From the NCBI GenBank assembly GCA_016771945.1, contig QZLF01000003.1, positions 803,454 through 867,453 of the forward strand: a DNA stretch of 64,000 nt, written 5' to 3'. Source of the stretch: Candidatus Leucobacter sulfamidivorax. GTDB taxonomy: Bacteria > Actinomycetota > Actinomycetes > Actinomycetales > Microbacteriaceae. The notes under the pieces are model-generated. The model worked only from the letters and a program-made list of their open reading frames with translations. It was not told the DNA's origin and ran no database searches. The first letter of the stretch is position 1, and each line of letters opens with the position of its first letter. Shown piece after piece: positions 9,039-18,064 of the stretch. Both the position numbers and the translations under genes were made by a program.

Positions 9039-11714
9039 CTACGGCATCGGCACGAGGCCCTCGCTGTGGGCCCGGTTGTAGGCGATCCGCATCCTCCGTC
9101 GCTCCTCCCGGCCCTCCGGGTGATCCGCCGGCGTCGCCCCGAGCAGCCGCTTCGTGTAGGGATGGCTCGGGTGCTCGAACAGCTCCTCCGTCTCGGCGAG
9201 CTCGACGAGCCTGCCGGAGCGCATCACCGCGATGCGGTCGGAGATGTTGCGCACGAGACCGAGGTCGTGCGCGATGAAGAGGTAGCTGATCCCGGTCTCC
9301 GCCTGGAGCTCCGCGAGCAGCTCGATGATCTGCTGCTGCGTGAGCAGGTCGAGCGCGCTGACCGCCTCGTCGCACACGACGAGCTTCGGCCGCAGCACGA
9401 GCGCACGGGCGATCGCGACGCGCTGCTGCTGTCCGCCCGAGAGCTCGGAGGGGCGCCTGCCGAGATGGCTCGTCGTCAGGCCGACCTGGGCGAAGGCCTC
9501 CTCCGCCCGGTGCTCGCGCTCGGCCCGGTCGCCGATCCCGTGCCGGGCGAGCGCCGCCGTCAGCGAGTAGGAGACGGGGTGGTGGGGGTTCAGCGACATC
9601 GAGGGGTCCTGGAAGACCGCCTGCACGCGGCGCCGGTAGGCGAGCGGCGTGCGGTGCCCGAAGGTCGTGACGTCGGTGCCCTCGAACTCGACCGCACCGC
9701 CGGCGATCGGCAGCAAGCGCAGGATCGCGCGTCCGGTCGTCGACTTGCCGGAGCCCGACTCCCCGACGAGCCCGAGGGTCTCCCCCTCCGCGATGTCGAA
9801 GCTCACCCCCTCCACGATGAGCGGCGGCTTCGCCCCGAACGGGCCGGCCGTGCCGTAGGTGAGCGCGAGATCGCGCACGCTCAGGAGCGGCGCGTCCTCC
9901 CGCGGCGCGGGCGGACCCGGCTCGGCGTCTCCGCCCGCGGCCCCCTCCGCCACGTGCAGCACCGGGTTGGCGGCCAGCAGCCGCTCCGTGTAGGGGTGCT
10001 GCGGGCGATCGAAGAGCTCCCACACCCCGCTGGTCTCGACGATCTCGCCCTGGTACATCACCACTGCGCGGTCGCACGCCTCGGCGACGACGCCCAGGCC
10101 GTGCGTGATGAACAGGATGCTGAGCCCCATCTCGTCGCGCAGCTCGAGCAGCAGGTCGAGCACCTGCGCCTGCGTCGTGACGTCGAGGGCGCTCGTCGCC
10201 TCGTCGGCGATGATGAGCTCGGGGTTCGAGGCGATCGCGATCGCGATCGCGACGCGCTGCGCCATGCCGCCCGAGAACTGATGCGGGTAGTCGCGGATCC
10301 GCTTCTCGGCGCCCGTCACGCCGACGCGGGTGAGCAGCTCGATCGCTCGGGCGCGGGCCTCGGACCTCGACAGCTTCGCGTGCGTGCGCAGCGTCTCCGT
10401 CAGCTGCTTGCCCACGGTGTGCACCGGGGAGAGCGACGCCATCGGGTCCTGGAAGACCGCGGCCATGCGCTTGCCGCGGATGGCCCGCAGATCCCGCTCG
10501 CCGAGGCCCGCGATGTCCCGGCCGTCGAGCAGGATCTGCCCGCGCGAGATGCCGATGCCCGGCTGCATGAGGCCGAGGATCGCCCGGGCAAGGGTCGACT
10601 TGCCCGATCCCGACTCGCCGAGCAGCCCCACGATCTCGCCCCGAGCGATGCCGAGGTTCACGCCCCGCACGAGCGGCGTGACGCCCGAGGAGGTGTTCAG
10701 CACGACCTCGAGGTCGCGCACCTCGAGCACGGGCGCGTCCGCCTGCGCATCCGCCGCCGTCGCGGCGCGGGCCTGCTGCTTCGCCACCCGGCGCCGCACG
10801 GGCTTCACGCGCTTGCGCGCCTCACCGGCAAGCGCGTCGTTGATGCCGTCGCCGATCATGTTGAAGGAGAGCACGGTGAGCACGATCGCGATGCCAGGCG
10901 GGATCGCGAGGAACGGCTGGACCGCGAGCTTCGCGGCCGCGGTGCCGAGCATGCCGCCCCAGGTCGACACGCTCGACTCGAGCCCGATGCCGAGGAAGCT
11001 CAGCATCGACTCGATGATGATCGCCGAGCCGGTGAGGATCGCGCCCTGGATGACGAGCGGACCGATCAGGTTCGGCAGGATCTGACGGAAGAGGATCGCG
11101 ACCTCCCGCAGCCCCGACACCTTCGCGGCGTCGATGTAGGGCTTGCCGCGCTCGGCCATCGTGATGGCGCGCGTCATCCGGGCGAAGTTCATCGCGAAGA
11201 CGAAGCCGATCGCGAGCATGAGCGCGCCGAGCCCGCGGCCGAGGATCGCGATCACGGCGAAGGCGACCAGCATGCCGGGCAGCGCGTCGAGGATGTCGAC
11301 GAAGCGGGTGCCGACGCGATCCCACCAGCCGCCGCGGTAGCCGAGCAGCAGGCCGATCGGCACCCCGATGAGCATGGCGATGAGCACCGAGCCGATGCCC
11401 ATGACGAGCGCGATGCGGGCGCCGTAGATGAGTCGGCTCAGCACGTCGCGGCCGTTGTCGTCGGTGCCGAGCCAGTGCTCGGCGGTGGGCCCGAGCAGGA
11501 TGGCGTCGCTCGAGAAGTTGTTCTCGATCGGGTCGTAGGGGGCGAGGAAGCCTGCGAAGACGGCGCAGATCACCACGATGCCGATCCAGACGAACGACAG
11601 GACCGTCGCGGGTTGACGCACGAGGCGCGCAACGAAACGGCCGCCGGTGCGCGTCCGCTTCTCCGCGGGCTGCAGACCGAGAACCTCGGTCCTCGGGGGT
11701 GCGGGAGCGCTCAC
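9039..11714 (-). CDS. Peptide/nickel-type ABC transporter: DppC permease fused to DppD and DppF ATPases
   Basis: An 891-residue triple fusion. Residues 1-300 form a DppC-type permease with about six membrane segments and the EAA-like loop AAKVSGLREVAILFRQILPN. Residues about 320-590 form a first ATPase (Walker A GESGSGKST, signature FSGGMAQRVAIA, Walker B LIIADEATSALD). Residues about 610-891 form a second (GESGSGKST, ELSGGQQQRVAIA, LVVCDEAVSALD). A Gln/Ala-rich linker joins permease and first ATPase. The GTG at 11714 overlaps the stop of the upstream permease gene (GTGA). With the neighbouring permease and lipoprotein it forms a complete importer. The family carries peptides, nickel complexes or small organic solutes; the catabolic context suggests an aromatic or opine-like solute. 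Confidence 0.93.
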   Translation of the reverse strand: MSAPAPPRTEVLGLQPAEKRTRTGGRFVARLVRQPATVLSFVWIGIVVICAVFAGFLAPYDPIENNFSSDAILLGPTAEHWLGTDDNGRDVLSRLIYGARIALVMGIGSVLIAMLIGVPIGLLLGYRGGWWDRVGTRFVDILDALPGMLVAFAVIAILGRGLGALMLAIGFVFAMNFARMTRAITMAERGKPYIDAAKVSGLREVAILFRQILPNLIGPLVIQGAILTGSAIIIESMLSFLGIGLESSVSTWGGMLGTAAAKLAVQPFLAIPPGIAIVLTVLSFNMIGDGINDALAGEARKRVKPVRRRVAKQQARAATAADAQADAPVLEVRDLEVVLNTSSGVTPLVRGVNLGIARGEIVGLLGESGSGKSTLARAILGLMQPGIGISRGQILLDGRDIAGLGERDLRAIRGKRMAAVFQDPMASLSPVHTVGKQLTETLRTHAKLSRSEARARAIELLTRVGVTGAEKRIRDYPHQFSGGMAQRVAIAIAIASNPELIIADEATSALDVTTQAQVLDLLLELRDEMGLSILFITHGLGVVAEACDRAVVMYQGEIVETSGVWELFDRPQHPYTERLLAANPVLHVAEGAAGGDAEPGPPAPREDAPLLSVRDLALTYGTAGPFGAKPPLIVEGVSFDIAEGETLGLVGESGSGKSTTGRAILRLLPIAGGAVEFEGTDVTTFGHRTPLAYRRRVQAVFQDPSMSLNPHHPVSYSLTAALARHGIGDRAEREHRAEEAFAQVGLTTSHLGRRPSELSGGQQQRVAIARALVLRPKLVVCDEAVSALDLLTQQQIIELLAELQAETGISYLFIAHDLGLVRNISDRIAVMRSGRLVELAETEELFEHPSHPYTKRLLGATPADHPEGREERRRMRIAYNRAHSEGLVPMP

Positions 11715-12658
11715 TGGGGCCTCGCCTTCGGGTTGATGATGCCGTAGCAGATGTCGACGATCAGGTTCACGGCGATGATGAGCACGGCGACGACGAGCAC
11801 CGTGCCCTGCACGACCGGGAAGTCGCGGCCGATGACCGCGTTGAGCAGCAGCGTGCCGACGCCGGGGAACGAGAACACCCGCTCCATGACGAGGCTCGTG
11901 CCGAAGAGGATCGACACGGCGAGGGCGCTTGCGGCGAGCACCGGCACCATCGCGTTCTTGAGGGCGTACACCCAGATGATGCGCCGCCGGGGGACGCCGG
12001 CCGCGGTGAGGGTGTCGGCGTAGCGCGAGGCGAGCGCCGCCGCGACCGCCGTGCGGGTCTGCCGCGCGATGAGCGCCGACGCACCCGCGCCGAGCGCGAG
12101 GGCGGGGAGGATCAGGCCGCGGATCCACGCGCCCGGATCCTGCGTCGGCGGCGCCCAGGCGACGACCGGTGCGATGCCGAGCTGGATGACGAACACCACG
12201 ATGAGGATCAGGCCGAGCCAGAACTCGGGCACCGACTGCAGCAGCGAGGTGAAGGCGGTGACGCCGCGGTCGACCGGGCGCCGCGCATGGGTGCCGGCGA
12301 GCACGCCGAGGCCGATGCCGATGAGCATGGCCACGATCAGACCGCCGACCACGAGCGAGAGGGTCGCGGGCAGGCGCTCCGCGATGAGCTCGGTGACCGG
12401 GCGGCCGCTCTGCAGGGAGACCCCGAGGTCGCCCTGCAGAGCGGCGCCGACCCAGTCGCCGAGCCGCACGAAGAACGGCCGGTCGAGCCCCAGCTCGGCC
12501 TCGACGCGGGCGATGGCCTCGGGGTTCGCTCCCGCGTCGCCGAGGATCATCGCCGCGGCGCTGCCGGGGATGAGGTAGACCAGCAGGAACACCAGCGCGG
12601 AGACGATGAGCAGCTGCGGCACCACGAGCAGGAGGCGCGTGCCGATGAGTTTCAGCAT
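11711..12658 (-). CDS. DppB-type ABC transporter permease
   Basis: A 315-residue inner-membrane permease of the dipeptide/nickel transporter class with about six membrane segments. The N-terminal MLKLIGTRLLLVVPQLLIVS and the PGSAAAMILGDAGANPEAI periplasmic stretch are typical. The EAA loop reads YADTLTAAGVPRRRIIWVYALKNAM in part around residue 210. A ribosome site GAGGGGGAG precedes the ATG. It follows the solute-binding protein gene by about 100 nt and overlaps the permease-ATPase fusion by four bases, consistent with one transport operon. Confidence 0.94.
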   Translation of the reverse strand: MLKLIGTRLLLVVPQLLIVSALVFLLVYLIPGSAAAMILGDAGANPEAIARVEAELGLDRPFFVRLGDWVGAALQGDLGVSLQSGRPVTELIAERLPATLSLVVGGLIVAMLIGIGLGVLAGTHARRPVDRGVTAFTSLLQSVPEFWLGLILIVVFVIQLGIAPVVAWAPPTQDPGAWIRGLILPALALGAGASALIARQTRTAVAAALASRYADTLTAAGVPRRRIIWVYALKNAMVPVLAASALAVSILFGTSLVMERVFSFPGVGTLLLNAVIGRDFPVVQGTVLVVAVLIIAVNLIVDICYGIINPKARPQ

Positions 12659-12757
12659 GTCTCCCCCTCTCGGGCGTTCTTCGCTCGTGGTGCCATCGGC
12701 GTGCTCCTCGCTTCTCGGTCGGCGGTGCGTTCGGGGCGGTGCGTTCCGCGCGGGCGC

Positions 12758-14308
12758 CTAGGCGCCGGCGGGGCGGATCGCGCGGTAGTCGATCAGGTTC
12801 TGCTCCCAGACCTGGACCGCCGGCTGGACGTCCGTCACGGTATCGATGTTGAAGGCGATGATCTCATCCGAGGCGAAGTGACTGCACGTGAGCGCCTCGT
12901 CGGAGATCTGCTTCATGACCGCGGCCCACTTGTCGTTCGCCTCGGGCGAGCCGCCGGCGGCCTGGGCCTGGCCCGCGAGCGCCTTCAGCTCCTCGCTGAC
13001 GTACTTCGAGGGGTTCGCAGGGGCGGTGTCCGAGAACCAGGCGCCGTACCAGTCGGCGGGCGTGATCTGCGGGTTGTTGCCGAGCGCGATGGCGTACTGG
13101 CCGCTGTTCCAGGTCGAGAGGTACTGCGCCATGTCGAGCTCCTGCATCGTGATGTTCACGTTCGGCAGCTTGTTCATCTGGTCGACGCGGATCTGGATCT
13201 CCTGCTTGTTGAACGGGGCCGCCCCGATCTGCGCCTCGATGGTCGGCTCGCCGAGCTCCTCCCAGAGCTCGAGCGCCGCGTCGAGGTCGCCCTGGAAGCC
13301 GGTGATCTCGGGGTTGTAGCCCGGCTCGCCCTCGACGAAGTGCTGGTCGTGCGCCTCGCCGCCGCCGAGCTCGGCCACGACCTCGGCGTCCATCGCGAGG
13401 CACAGCGCCTGCCGCACCTGCTCGTCGCCGAAGACGCCGCCGGGTGCGCGATCGATGAAGTTGATGTTGTTGCGGATCGCCGGGTAGTCGAAGTAGTCGA
13501 CGTTCGCGGCGGAGTCGAAGCGGGGCAGCTCGTCCGGCTCGGTGTCGGTCACGTCGATGTCGCCCGCGAGCAGGGCCGCGGTCGCGGCGGTGTCGTCGGC
13601 GATGGCGAAGAGCTCGACGTTCGCGAAGCCCGGCTTCTCTCCCCAGTAGTCGGCGAACTCGGCGAAGTACATCTTCGATCCGCTCGTCGACTGCGCCTCG
13701 TCGTAAGCCCAGGGGCCGGTGCCCACCGGGTTCGTCTTGATCGAGCCGTCGGCGATCGCGGCCGGCGAGCCCATCGGCAGGTTGCGCTGGCTCAGCAGCG
13801 CGAGGAAGGTGCCGTAGGGTCGGGTGAAGTTGAAGGTCACCGTGTACTCGCCGTCGGCGACGACCGATTCGACGCCGGCCTTGAGCGGACCGCCGAACTG
13901 CCCGCCCACGACGTCGCGCACGTACTCGACGTTCGCGACGACCGCCTCGGCGTTGAACGGGGTGCCGTCGTGGAACACCACGTCGTCCCGCAGCTGCAGC
14001 GTGAGCGAGGTGGCGCCCTCGCCGAAGGTCCACTCGGTCGCGAGGTTCGGCAGGATCGTGCCGTCCTTCTGGCGCAGCACGAGCGTCTCGTAGGGGATGC
14101 GCATGGTGCCGGGCTCCATCTGCTGCGAGCCGGGCTCCCAGCTCTGCGGCAGCGCGCCCCAGTTCACGCGCAGCGTATCGCTCACCGCGGCCGAGGCGCC
14201 GCCGCCCGATTCGGCGGGCGCGGATCCACCGCTGCAGCCGGCGAGCAGCAGGCCGGCGATGCCGAGCGGCACGACGGCTTTCAACAGGGTCTTCTTCGTG
14301 TTCTTCAT
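12758..14308 (-). CDS. ABC transporter substrate-binding lipoprotein (SBP family 5)
   Basis: A 516-residue extracellular solute receptor anchored by lipid. The signal peptide MKNTKKTLLKAVVPLG is followed by a lipobox LLLAGC with Cys25 as the lipidated residue. The family-5 body shows segments such as LTLQLRDDVVFHDGTPFNAEAV near residue 100 and NPVGTGPWAY near 190. The ATG at 14308 has an AGGAGG ribosome site. It lies between the FAH hydrolase and the two transporter genes on the same strand, so it probably captures the substrate that the catabolic enzymes process. A Gly/Ser/Ala linker follows the lipobox. Confidence 0.94.
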   Translation of the reverse strand: MKNTKKTLLKAVVPLGIAGLLLAGCSGGSAPAESGGGASAAVSDTLRVNWGALPQSWEPGSQQMEPGTMRIPYETLVLRQKDGTILPNLATEWTFGEGATSLTLQLRDDVVFHDGTPFNAEAVVANVEYVRDVVGGQFGGPLKAGVESVVADGEYTVTFNFTRPYGTFLALLSQRNLPMGSPAAIADGSIKTNPVGTGPWAYDEAQSTSGSKMYFAEFADYWGEKPGFANVELFAIADDTAATAALLAGDIDVTDTEPDELPRFDSAANVDYFDYPAIRNNINFIDRAPGGVFGDEQVRQALCLAMDAEVVAELGGGEAHDQHFVEGEPGYNPEITGFQGDLDAALELWEELGEPTIEAQIGAAPFNKQEIQIRVDQMNKLPNVNITMQELDMAQYLSTWNSGQYAIALGNNPQITPADWYGAWFSDTAPANPSKYVSEELKALAGQAQAAGGSPEANDKWAAVMKQISDEALTCSHFASDEIIAFNIDTVTDVQPAVQVWEQNLIDYRAIRPAGA

Positions 14309-14388
14309 GGGACGCCTCCTCGCGTCTGCTGCGGTGCGGGCACCGCGTGGGTGGGTGGGGGATCGGATGGATCGGTCGGTCGTGCGGT

Positions 14389-15273
14389 TCAGTCGGGCGC
14401 CACCACCCGGTTCTCGATGGCGCCGAGGCCCTCGATCTCGGCGCGCACGATGTGGCCGGGCTTCAGGAAGGCGCCCGTCGGCGCGCCGATGCCCGAGGGC
14501 GTGCCGGTCGCGATGAGGTCGCCGGGCATGAGCGTCATCACGGTGGTGAGCTCGGCGATCTGCGCGGCGATGCCGTGGATCATGTCGTCGGTGCGATGCG
14601 ATTGCCGCACCTCGCCGTCGACCGTGAGCGTCATCAGCAGGGCCTCGGGATCCGGCACCTCGTCGGCCGTCGTGATCCACGGCCCGATGGGCCCGTGGGT
14701 GTCGAAGGACTTGCCGAGGGTGAAGGTGGGCGAGCGCTGCTGCAGCCAGTCGCGCACGGAGACGTCGTTCGCCACGAGGTAGCCGGCGATGACCTCGTGC
14801 GCGCGCTCGGCCGGTACGTCGCGGCAGCGCTCGCCGATGACGACGCCGAGCTCGATCTCGTAGTCGAGCGCGTCGGAGACCGCGGGCTTCACGATGTCGT
14901 CGAAGGGCCCGGCGATGCACGAGACCTGCTTGTTGAACCAGATCTGGTGCTCGGGGACGGGGATCCCGGCCAGTCTGGCCTCCTCCGCGTGCTCGCGGTA
15001 GTTCATGCCGATGGCGAGGTACTTCTGCGGGTCGTCGATCGGCGCCTCGAGCCTCACCTCGGCGAGGGGGGAGCGCTCGCCCTCGGCCGCCGTGATCTCG
15101 GCACGCCGCTCGGGCAGTTCCTCCAGCAGCCGTCGCATCGAGGCGCCGGGGCCGCCGAGCCCGGGCAGGCCCGAGAGGTCGACGATCTCGCCGGCGTCGA
15201 TCTCGCCGGCGCTCATCTCGATCCTGCCGAGCCGCACGGGCCCGTCGCCGATCCGGAATCTCGCAAGCTTCAC
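14389..15273 (-). CDS. Fumarylacetoacetate hydrolase family protein
   Basis: A 294-residue FAH-fold enzyme. The family acts on C-C bonds or isomerises ring-cleavage products such as 2-hydroxyhepta-2,4-diene-1,7-dioate. Visible family segments are YLAIGMNYREHAEEA near residue 80, DYEIELGVVIG (metal-binding acidic residues) near 130, and MTLMPGDLIATGTPSGIG near 255. The short N-terminal domain starts MKLARFRIGDGPVRLGRI. The GTG at 15273 has a GGAGGAGG ribosome site and overlaps the upstream stop (GTGA). In this cluster it most likely processes the dioxygenase product, as HpaG does in homoprotocatechuate catabolism (inference). Confidence 0.92.
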   Translation of the reverse strand: MKLARFRIGDGPVRLGRIEMSAGEIDAGEIVDLSGLPGLGGPGASMRRLLEELPERRAEITAAEGERSPLAEVRLEAPIDDPQKYLAIGMNYREHAEEARLAGIPVPEHQIWFNKQVSCIAGPFDDIVKPAVSDALDYEIELGVVIGERCRDVPAERAHEVIAGYLVANDVSVRDWLQQRSPTFTLGKSFDTHGPIGPWITTADEVPDPEALLMTLTVDGEVRQSHRTDDMIHGIAAQIAELTTVMTLMPGDLIATGTPSGIGAPTGAFLKPGHIVRAEIEGLGAIENRVVAPD

Positions 15274-15752
15274 GCGTCCTCCTCCCGGCCCGCCGCGTGC
15301 TGCGAGGGCAGCGCGCCCCACACCCGATCACCGTAGGGGGTCATCTGGAAGCTCACGAACCTCCAGCGGCCGTCGCCGGCCCGACGCAGCACCTGCGTCA
15401 CCTCCCCGGAGAGGGTGCGCTCGCCCCCGCCCGGGGCCTTCATGCGGTTCGTGATCGGGCCGGTGACGATCGCGACCTCGTCGCCGATCAGTCGCACGAG
15501 CAGATCCCCGCGGGTGATCTCGAGGTACACCCCTCGGGTGGCGACGTGCTCGAGCAGCAGCGCCTTCGTGTGCGCCTCGCCGGGGGCGTGTACGTGGACG
15601 AGCGCGTCGTCGAACAGCGCGTCGAGCGCCTCGAGGTCCTTCGCGATGAGCGCCCTCTGGCGCGCGGTCTCGGCGGCGAGCACGGCCTCGCGCACCTCGC
15701 CCGCGGCGACGGTCACGGCGCTCGGTGCGCTCGACGCACGCGGCGCGCTCAC
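15270..15752 (-). CDS. SnoaL/NTF2-like family protein
   Basis: A 160-residue protein with the cone-shaped NTF2-like fold (DUF4440/SnoaL type). It has an N-terminal helix VREAVLAAETARQRALIAKD, a LDALFDDALVHVHAPGEAHTK segment and strands LVRLIGDEVAIVTGPI and RWRFVSFQMTPY. Such proteins serve as isomerases, hydratases, dehydratases or ring-hydroxylase small subunits. A catalytic role cannot be read from the sequence. It overlaps both neighbours by four bases (GTGA at each side), so it is tightly coupled to the FAD monooxygenase and the FAH hydrolase. Confidence 0.86.
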   Translation of the reverse strand: MSAPRASSAPSAVTVAAGEVREAVLAAETARQRALIAKDLEALDALFDDALVHVHAPGEAHTKALLLEHVATRGVYLEITRGDLLVRLIGDEVAIVTGPITNRMKAPGGGERTLSGEVTQVLRRAGDGRWRFVSFQMTPYGDRVWGALPSQHAAGREEDA

Positions 15753-17023
15753 GCCGCCTCCCAGGTGCGGAAGCCGCTCGAGAAGGTGTCGTGCCCCTCC
15801 CGCAGCGGCTGCCCGACGAGCCGGTGGTAGTTGCTGAAGATCTCGTCTGCCTCGGCGAGCGGCAGCACCTCCTCGATCTGCTCGGGGGCCTCGAGGGGCT
15901 TCCCCTCCGTGCGCTCGGCCACCATGCGCCGCACGACCTCGTAGCCCTCGCCGCGCATGTTCATGACGATGCGGTTGACGGGTTCGCGGCGCAGAACGTC
16001 GTAGGCGACGAAGGCCTCGTGCGGGTCCGCGTGCGTGGCCAGCTGCGCGGCGATCACGCCGGCGTCGAGGATCGCCTGGCAGACGCCGTTGCCGCCGCGC
16101 GGATACATCGCGTGCGCCGCATCGCCGAGCAGCGCGACGCGCCCGTCGACCCAGGTGTCGAGCGGATCATGGCGGATGAGCGGGAAGAGGTAGACCTCGC
16201 GCGCATCGCGGATGAGCTGCTGGATGTCGATGAAGTCGATGTCGACGCTCTCGTAGAGCGGAAGGATGTCGTCGACGGTGCCGAGCTGGTTCCAGTCCTC
16301 GATCGTCTCCTCGGCCTCGACCTCGACGACCCAGTTGACGAGCTGCTTGCCCGTGCCCTCGAAGTCGTCCGCGATGGGGTAGACCACCATGGACGAGATG
16401 CGCGGATCGCCGATGTGCAGGATCGTGTGCCCGTCGCGGAAGGGCTCGCGCAGGGTCGTGCCGCGGTACATCGTGATGCCCGAGTAGTGGGGCTTCGCGA
16501 GGTCGGGGTGCATCTGCCGGCGCGCCGCCGACTTGATGCCGTCGACCGCGATCACGGCGCCGTGCCGCACCTCCTCGGTGCTGCCGTCGGCGCGCTCGAT
16601 GCGCAGGGTCACTCCGTGCTCGTCCTGCTCGTAGCCGACGACCGGCGCGTTCAGCACGACGGCGTCCTCGCCGAGCCGCTCGAGCACCTTGCGGTAGAGG
16701 AACATCTGCAGGTAGCCGCGGTGCACGAAGCGCTGCTCGTGCTCGTAGCCCATGTGCACACCGCACTTCTCGGCGTAGATCTCCTGCCCGAAGTGGTTGT
16801 AGAAGATCGAGTCGACCGCGTCGACCGACATCGCCCGGAACTCGTCGAGCAGCCCGAGCTCCTCGATCTCCTTGACGCCGTAGACCTTGATGTCGACGCC
16901 GACGCCGAGCGGCTTCAGCTCGGGCACCGCCTCGTAGATCTTCGCGGGGATGCCCTGCTGGTGCAGGCGCAGCGCGGTGACGAGGCCACCGGGGCCGGCT
17001 CCGATGATGGCGATGTCGTGCAT
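15749..17023 (-). CDS. FAD-dependent aromatic monooxygenase (PhzS-like)
   Basis: A 424-residue class A flavoprotein hydroxylase. The FAD motif IIGAGPGGLVTAL spans residues 6-18 and the second FAD motif GDAAHAMYPRGGNG lies near residues 308-321. The sequence resembles phenazine monooxygenase PhzS: PLGVGVDIKVYGV, HRGYLQMFLYR, SGITMYRGTT, SSMVVYPIAD and KQLVNWVVEV align in order. It would use NAD(P)H and O2 to hydroxylate, or oxidatively decarboxylate, an aromatic carboxylate in the cytoplasm. The ATG at 17023 follows a GAGAG purine stretch; the dienelactone hydrolase gene lies 59 nt upstream on the same strand. Confidence 0.92.
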   Translation of the reverse strand: MHDIAIIGAGPGGLVTALRLHQQGIPAKIYEAVPELKPLGVGVDIKVYGVKEIEELGLLDEFRAMSVDAVDSIFYNHFGQEIYAEKCGVHMGYEHEQRFVHRGYLQMFLYRKVLERLGEDAVVLNAPVVGYEQDEHGVTLRIERADGSTEEVRHGAVIAVDGIKSAARRQMHPDLAKPHYSGITMYRGTTLREPFRDGHTILHIGDPRISSMVVYPIADDFEGTGKQLVNWVVEVEAEETIEDWNQLGTVDDILPLYESVDIDFIDIQQLIRDAREVYLFPLIRHDPLDTWVDGRVALLGDAAHAMYPRGGNGVCQAILDAGVIAAQLATHADPHEAFVAYDVLRREPVNRIVMNMRGEGYEVVRRMVAERTEGKPLEAPEQIEEVLPLAEADEIFSNYHRLVGQPLREGHDTFSSGFRTWEAA

Positions 17024-17082
17024 GGGGTGCTCTCTCTTCGGTGGGGAATGGATCGGGGGTGCGTCCGACGCGGGGGCGCCGC

Positions 17083-17841
17083 TCAGCCGCCCGGGGGCGG
17101 GTCGGCGAGCACCTCGCGCAGGAAGCGCGCGGTGGCCTGCCACGCCCGCTCGGCGTTGCGCGGGTGGTACTGGAAGAGCTCGGGTCTCGGCGAGTGCGCG
17201 GCGCGGCGGCTCGTGAATGCGTGCACGGTGCCGCTGTAGAGGTTCAGCTCCCAGTCGACGCCCGCACCGGTCATGGCCGCCTTCAGCCGCTGCCAGTGCT
17301 CCGGCGCCGCCATCGGGTCCTCGGCGCCGGTGCAGACGAGGACGGCGGGGGCCGCCGCGGAACCGGCGGCGACCGCCGACCAGTCGAAGTCGACGAGGTC
17401 GAGACCGGCGTGGATGCCCACGACGCCGCGCACGCGGCCGCCGGTGCGGGCGTATTCGAGCACCGAGGATCCGCCGAAGCAGTAGCCGAGGCCGACGAGC
17501 GCCTCGCCGTCGATCTCGGGCTGCGCCGCGGCGATCTCGTGGGCGAGTGCGACGCGCGCGATCCACCGCTCTCGATCCGAGACCATCGCGCCGATGAGCG
17601 GGCCGATCTCGGCGTCGCTGCCGGGGGTCAGTCGCTCGCCCCACATGTCGGCGGCGAACACCGCGAAGCCCAGCTCGGCGATGCGGCGGGCATGCGCGAG
17701 CATCTCGTCGCCCAGGCCGAAGGCGTCGTGGATCAGCACGACCGCGGGCAGGCCCTCGGCGCCGACGGGGGCACAGACGAGCCCCACCAGGCGGTCGTCG
17801 CCGTGTGCGTATTCCACGTCCCTCAGGGCGATCTCGGTCAT
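17083..17841 (-). CDS. Dienelactone hydrolase family protein
   Basis: A 252-residue alpha/beta hydrolase. The nucleophile elbow reads GYCFGGSSVLEY with the Cys nucleophile typical of carboxymethylenebutenolidase. The acidic residue is in TGAEDPMAAPEHW and the His in GTVHAFTSR. The oxyanion region HDAFGLGDEML lies near residue 38. It could open a lactone formed during ring degradation. The ATG at 17841 has an AAGGAGGAATG ribosome site. It is the first gene of the minus-strand arm and is read from the promoter at 17873-17901. Confidence 0.92.
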   Translation of the reverse strand: MTEIALRDVEYAHGDDRLVGLVCAPVGAEGLPAVVLIHDAFGLGDEMLAHARRIAELGFAVFAADMWGERLTPGSDAEIGPLIGAMVSDRERWIARVALAHEIAAAQPEIDGEALVGLGYCFGGSSVLEYARTGGRVRGVVGIHAGLDLVDFDWSAVAAGSAAAPAVLVCTGAEDPMAAPEHWQRLKAAMTGAGVDWELNLYSGTVHAFTSRRAAHSPRPELFQYHPRNAERAWQATARFLREVLADPPPGG

Positions 17842-17872
17842 CGGGCATTCCTCCTTGAATGTCTGAATCAGG

Positions 17873-17901
17873 ATCGTACGCATAATCGCACACGATTTCA
17901 A
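17873..17901 (-). promoter_or_regulatory. Promoter of the minus-strand catabolic operon
   Basis: TTGAAA (17901-17896) is followed after 17 nt by TACGAT (17878-17873) on the minus strand. The operator-like motif ATCGCACACGAT lies inside the spacer, so a bound repressor would occlude polymerase. Confidence 0.7.
17885..17896. promoter_or_regulatory. Operator-like motif 1 in the divergent catabolic promoter
   Basis: ATCGCACACGAT is a near-palindrome (arms ATCGC/ACGAT) shared with a second copy at 17958-17969. Read on the minus strand its context is TGAAATCGTGTGCGATTA, close to TGAAATCGTACACGATAA at the other copy. The GntR protein at 20836-21507 is the likely binder. Confidence 0.62.
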
Positions 17902-17957
17902 GCGCGATCCTGAATCCGAGGCCGATTCGTCACCTGCGACTTGATTTCGCGCGTGAA

Positions 17958-17969
17958 ATCGTACACGAT
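17958..17969. promoter_or_regulatory. Operator-like motif 2 in the divergent catabolic promoter
   Basis: ATCGTACACGAT is a perfect ATCGT-AC-ACGAT palindrome centred 73 bp from motif 1, about seven helical turns. It overlaps the likely -10 region of the amidohydrolase gene (TTGATT at 17941-17946, CACGAT at 17964-17969). Confidence 0.62.
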
Positions 17970-18064
17970 AAGAGGCGGCAGTAGTCGCTCTCAGTCGCGG
18001 GCCCCGCGGGCATGAGGGATCGGACTCCACTTCATATCGCAGCGAAGCACTGAAGGAGTGCCCC

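Noticed and set aside
9066-11747. An 893-codon plus-strand open frame opposite the ABC transporter
   Set aside because: Its translation is Arg/Asp/His-rich without family features, whereas the opposite strand encodes conserved ABC proteins.
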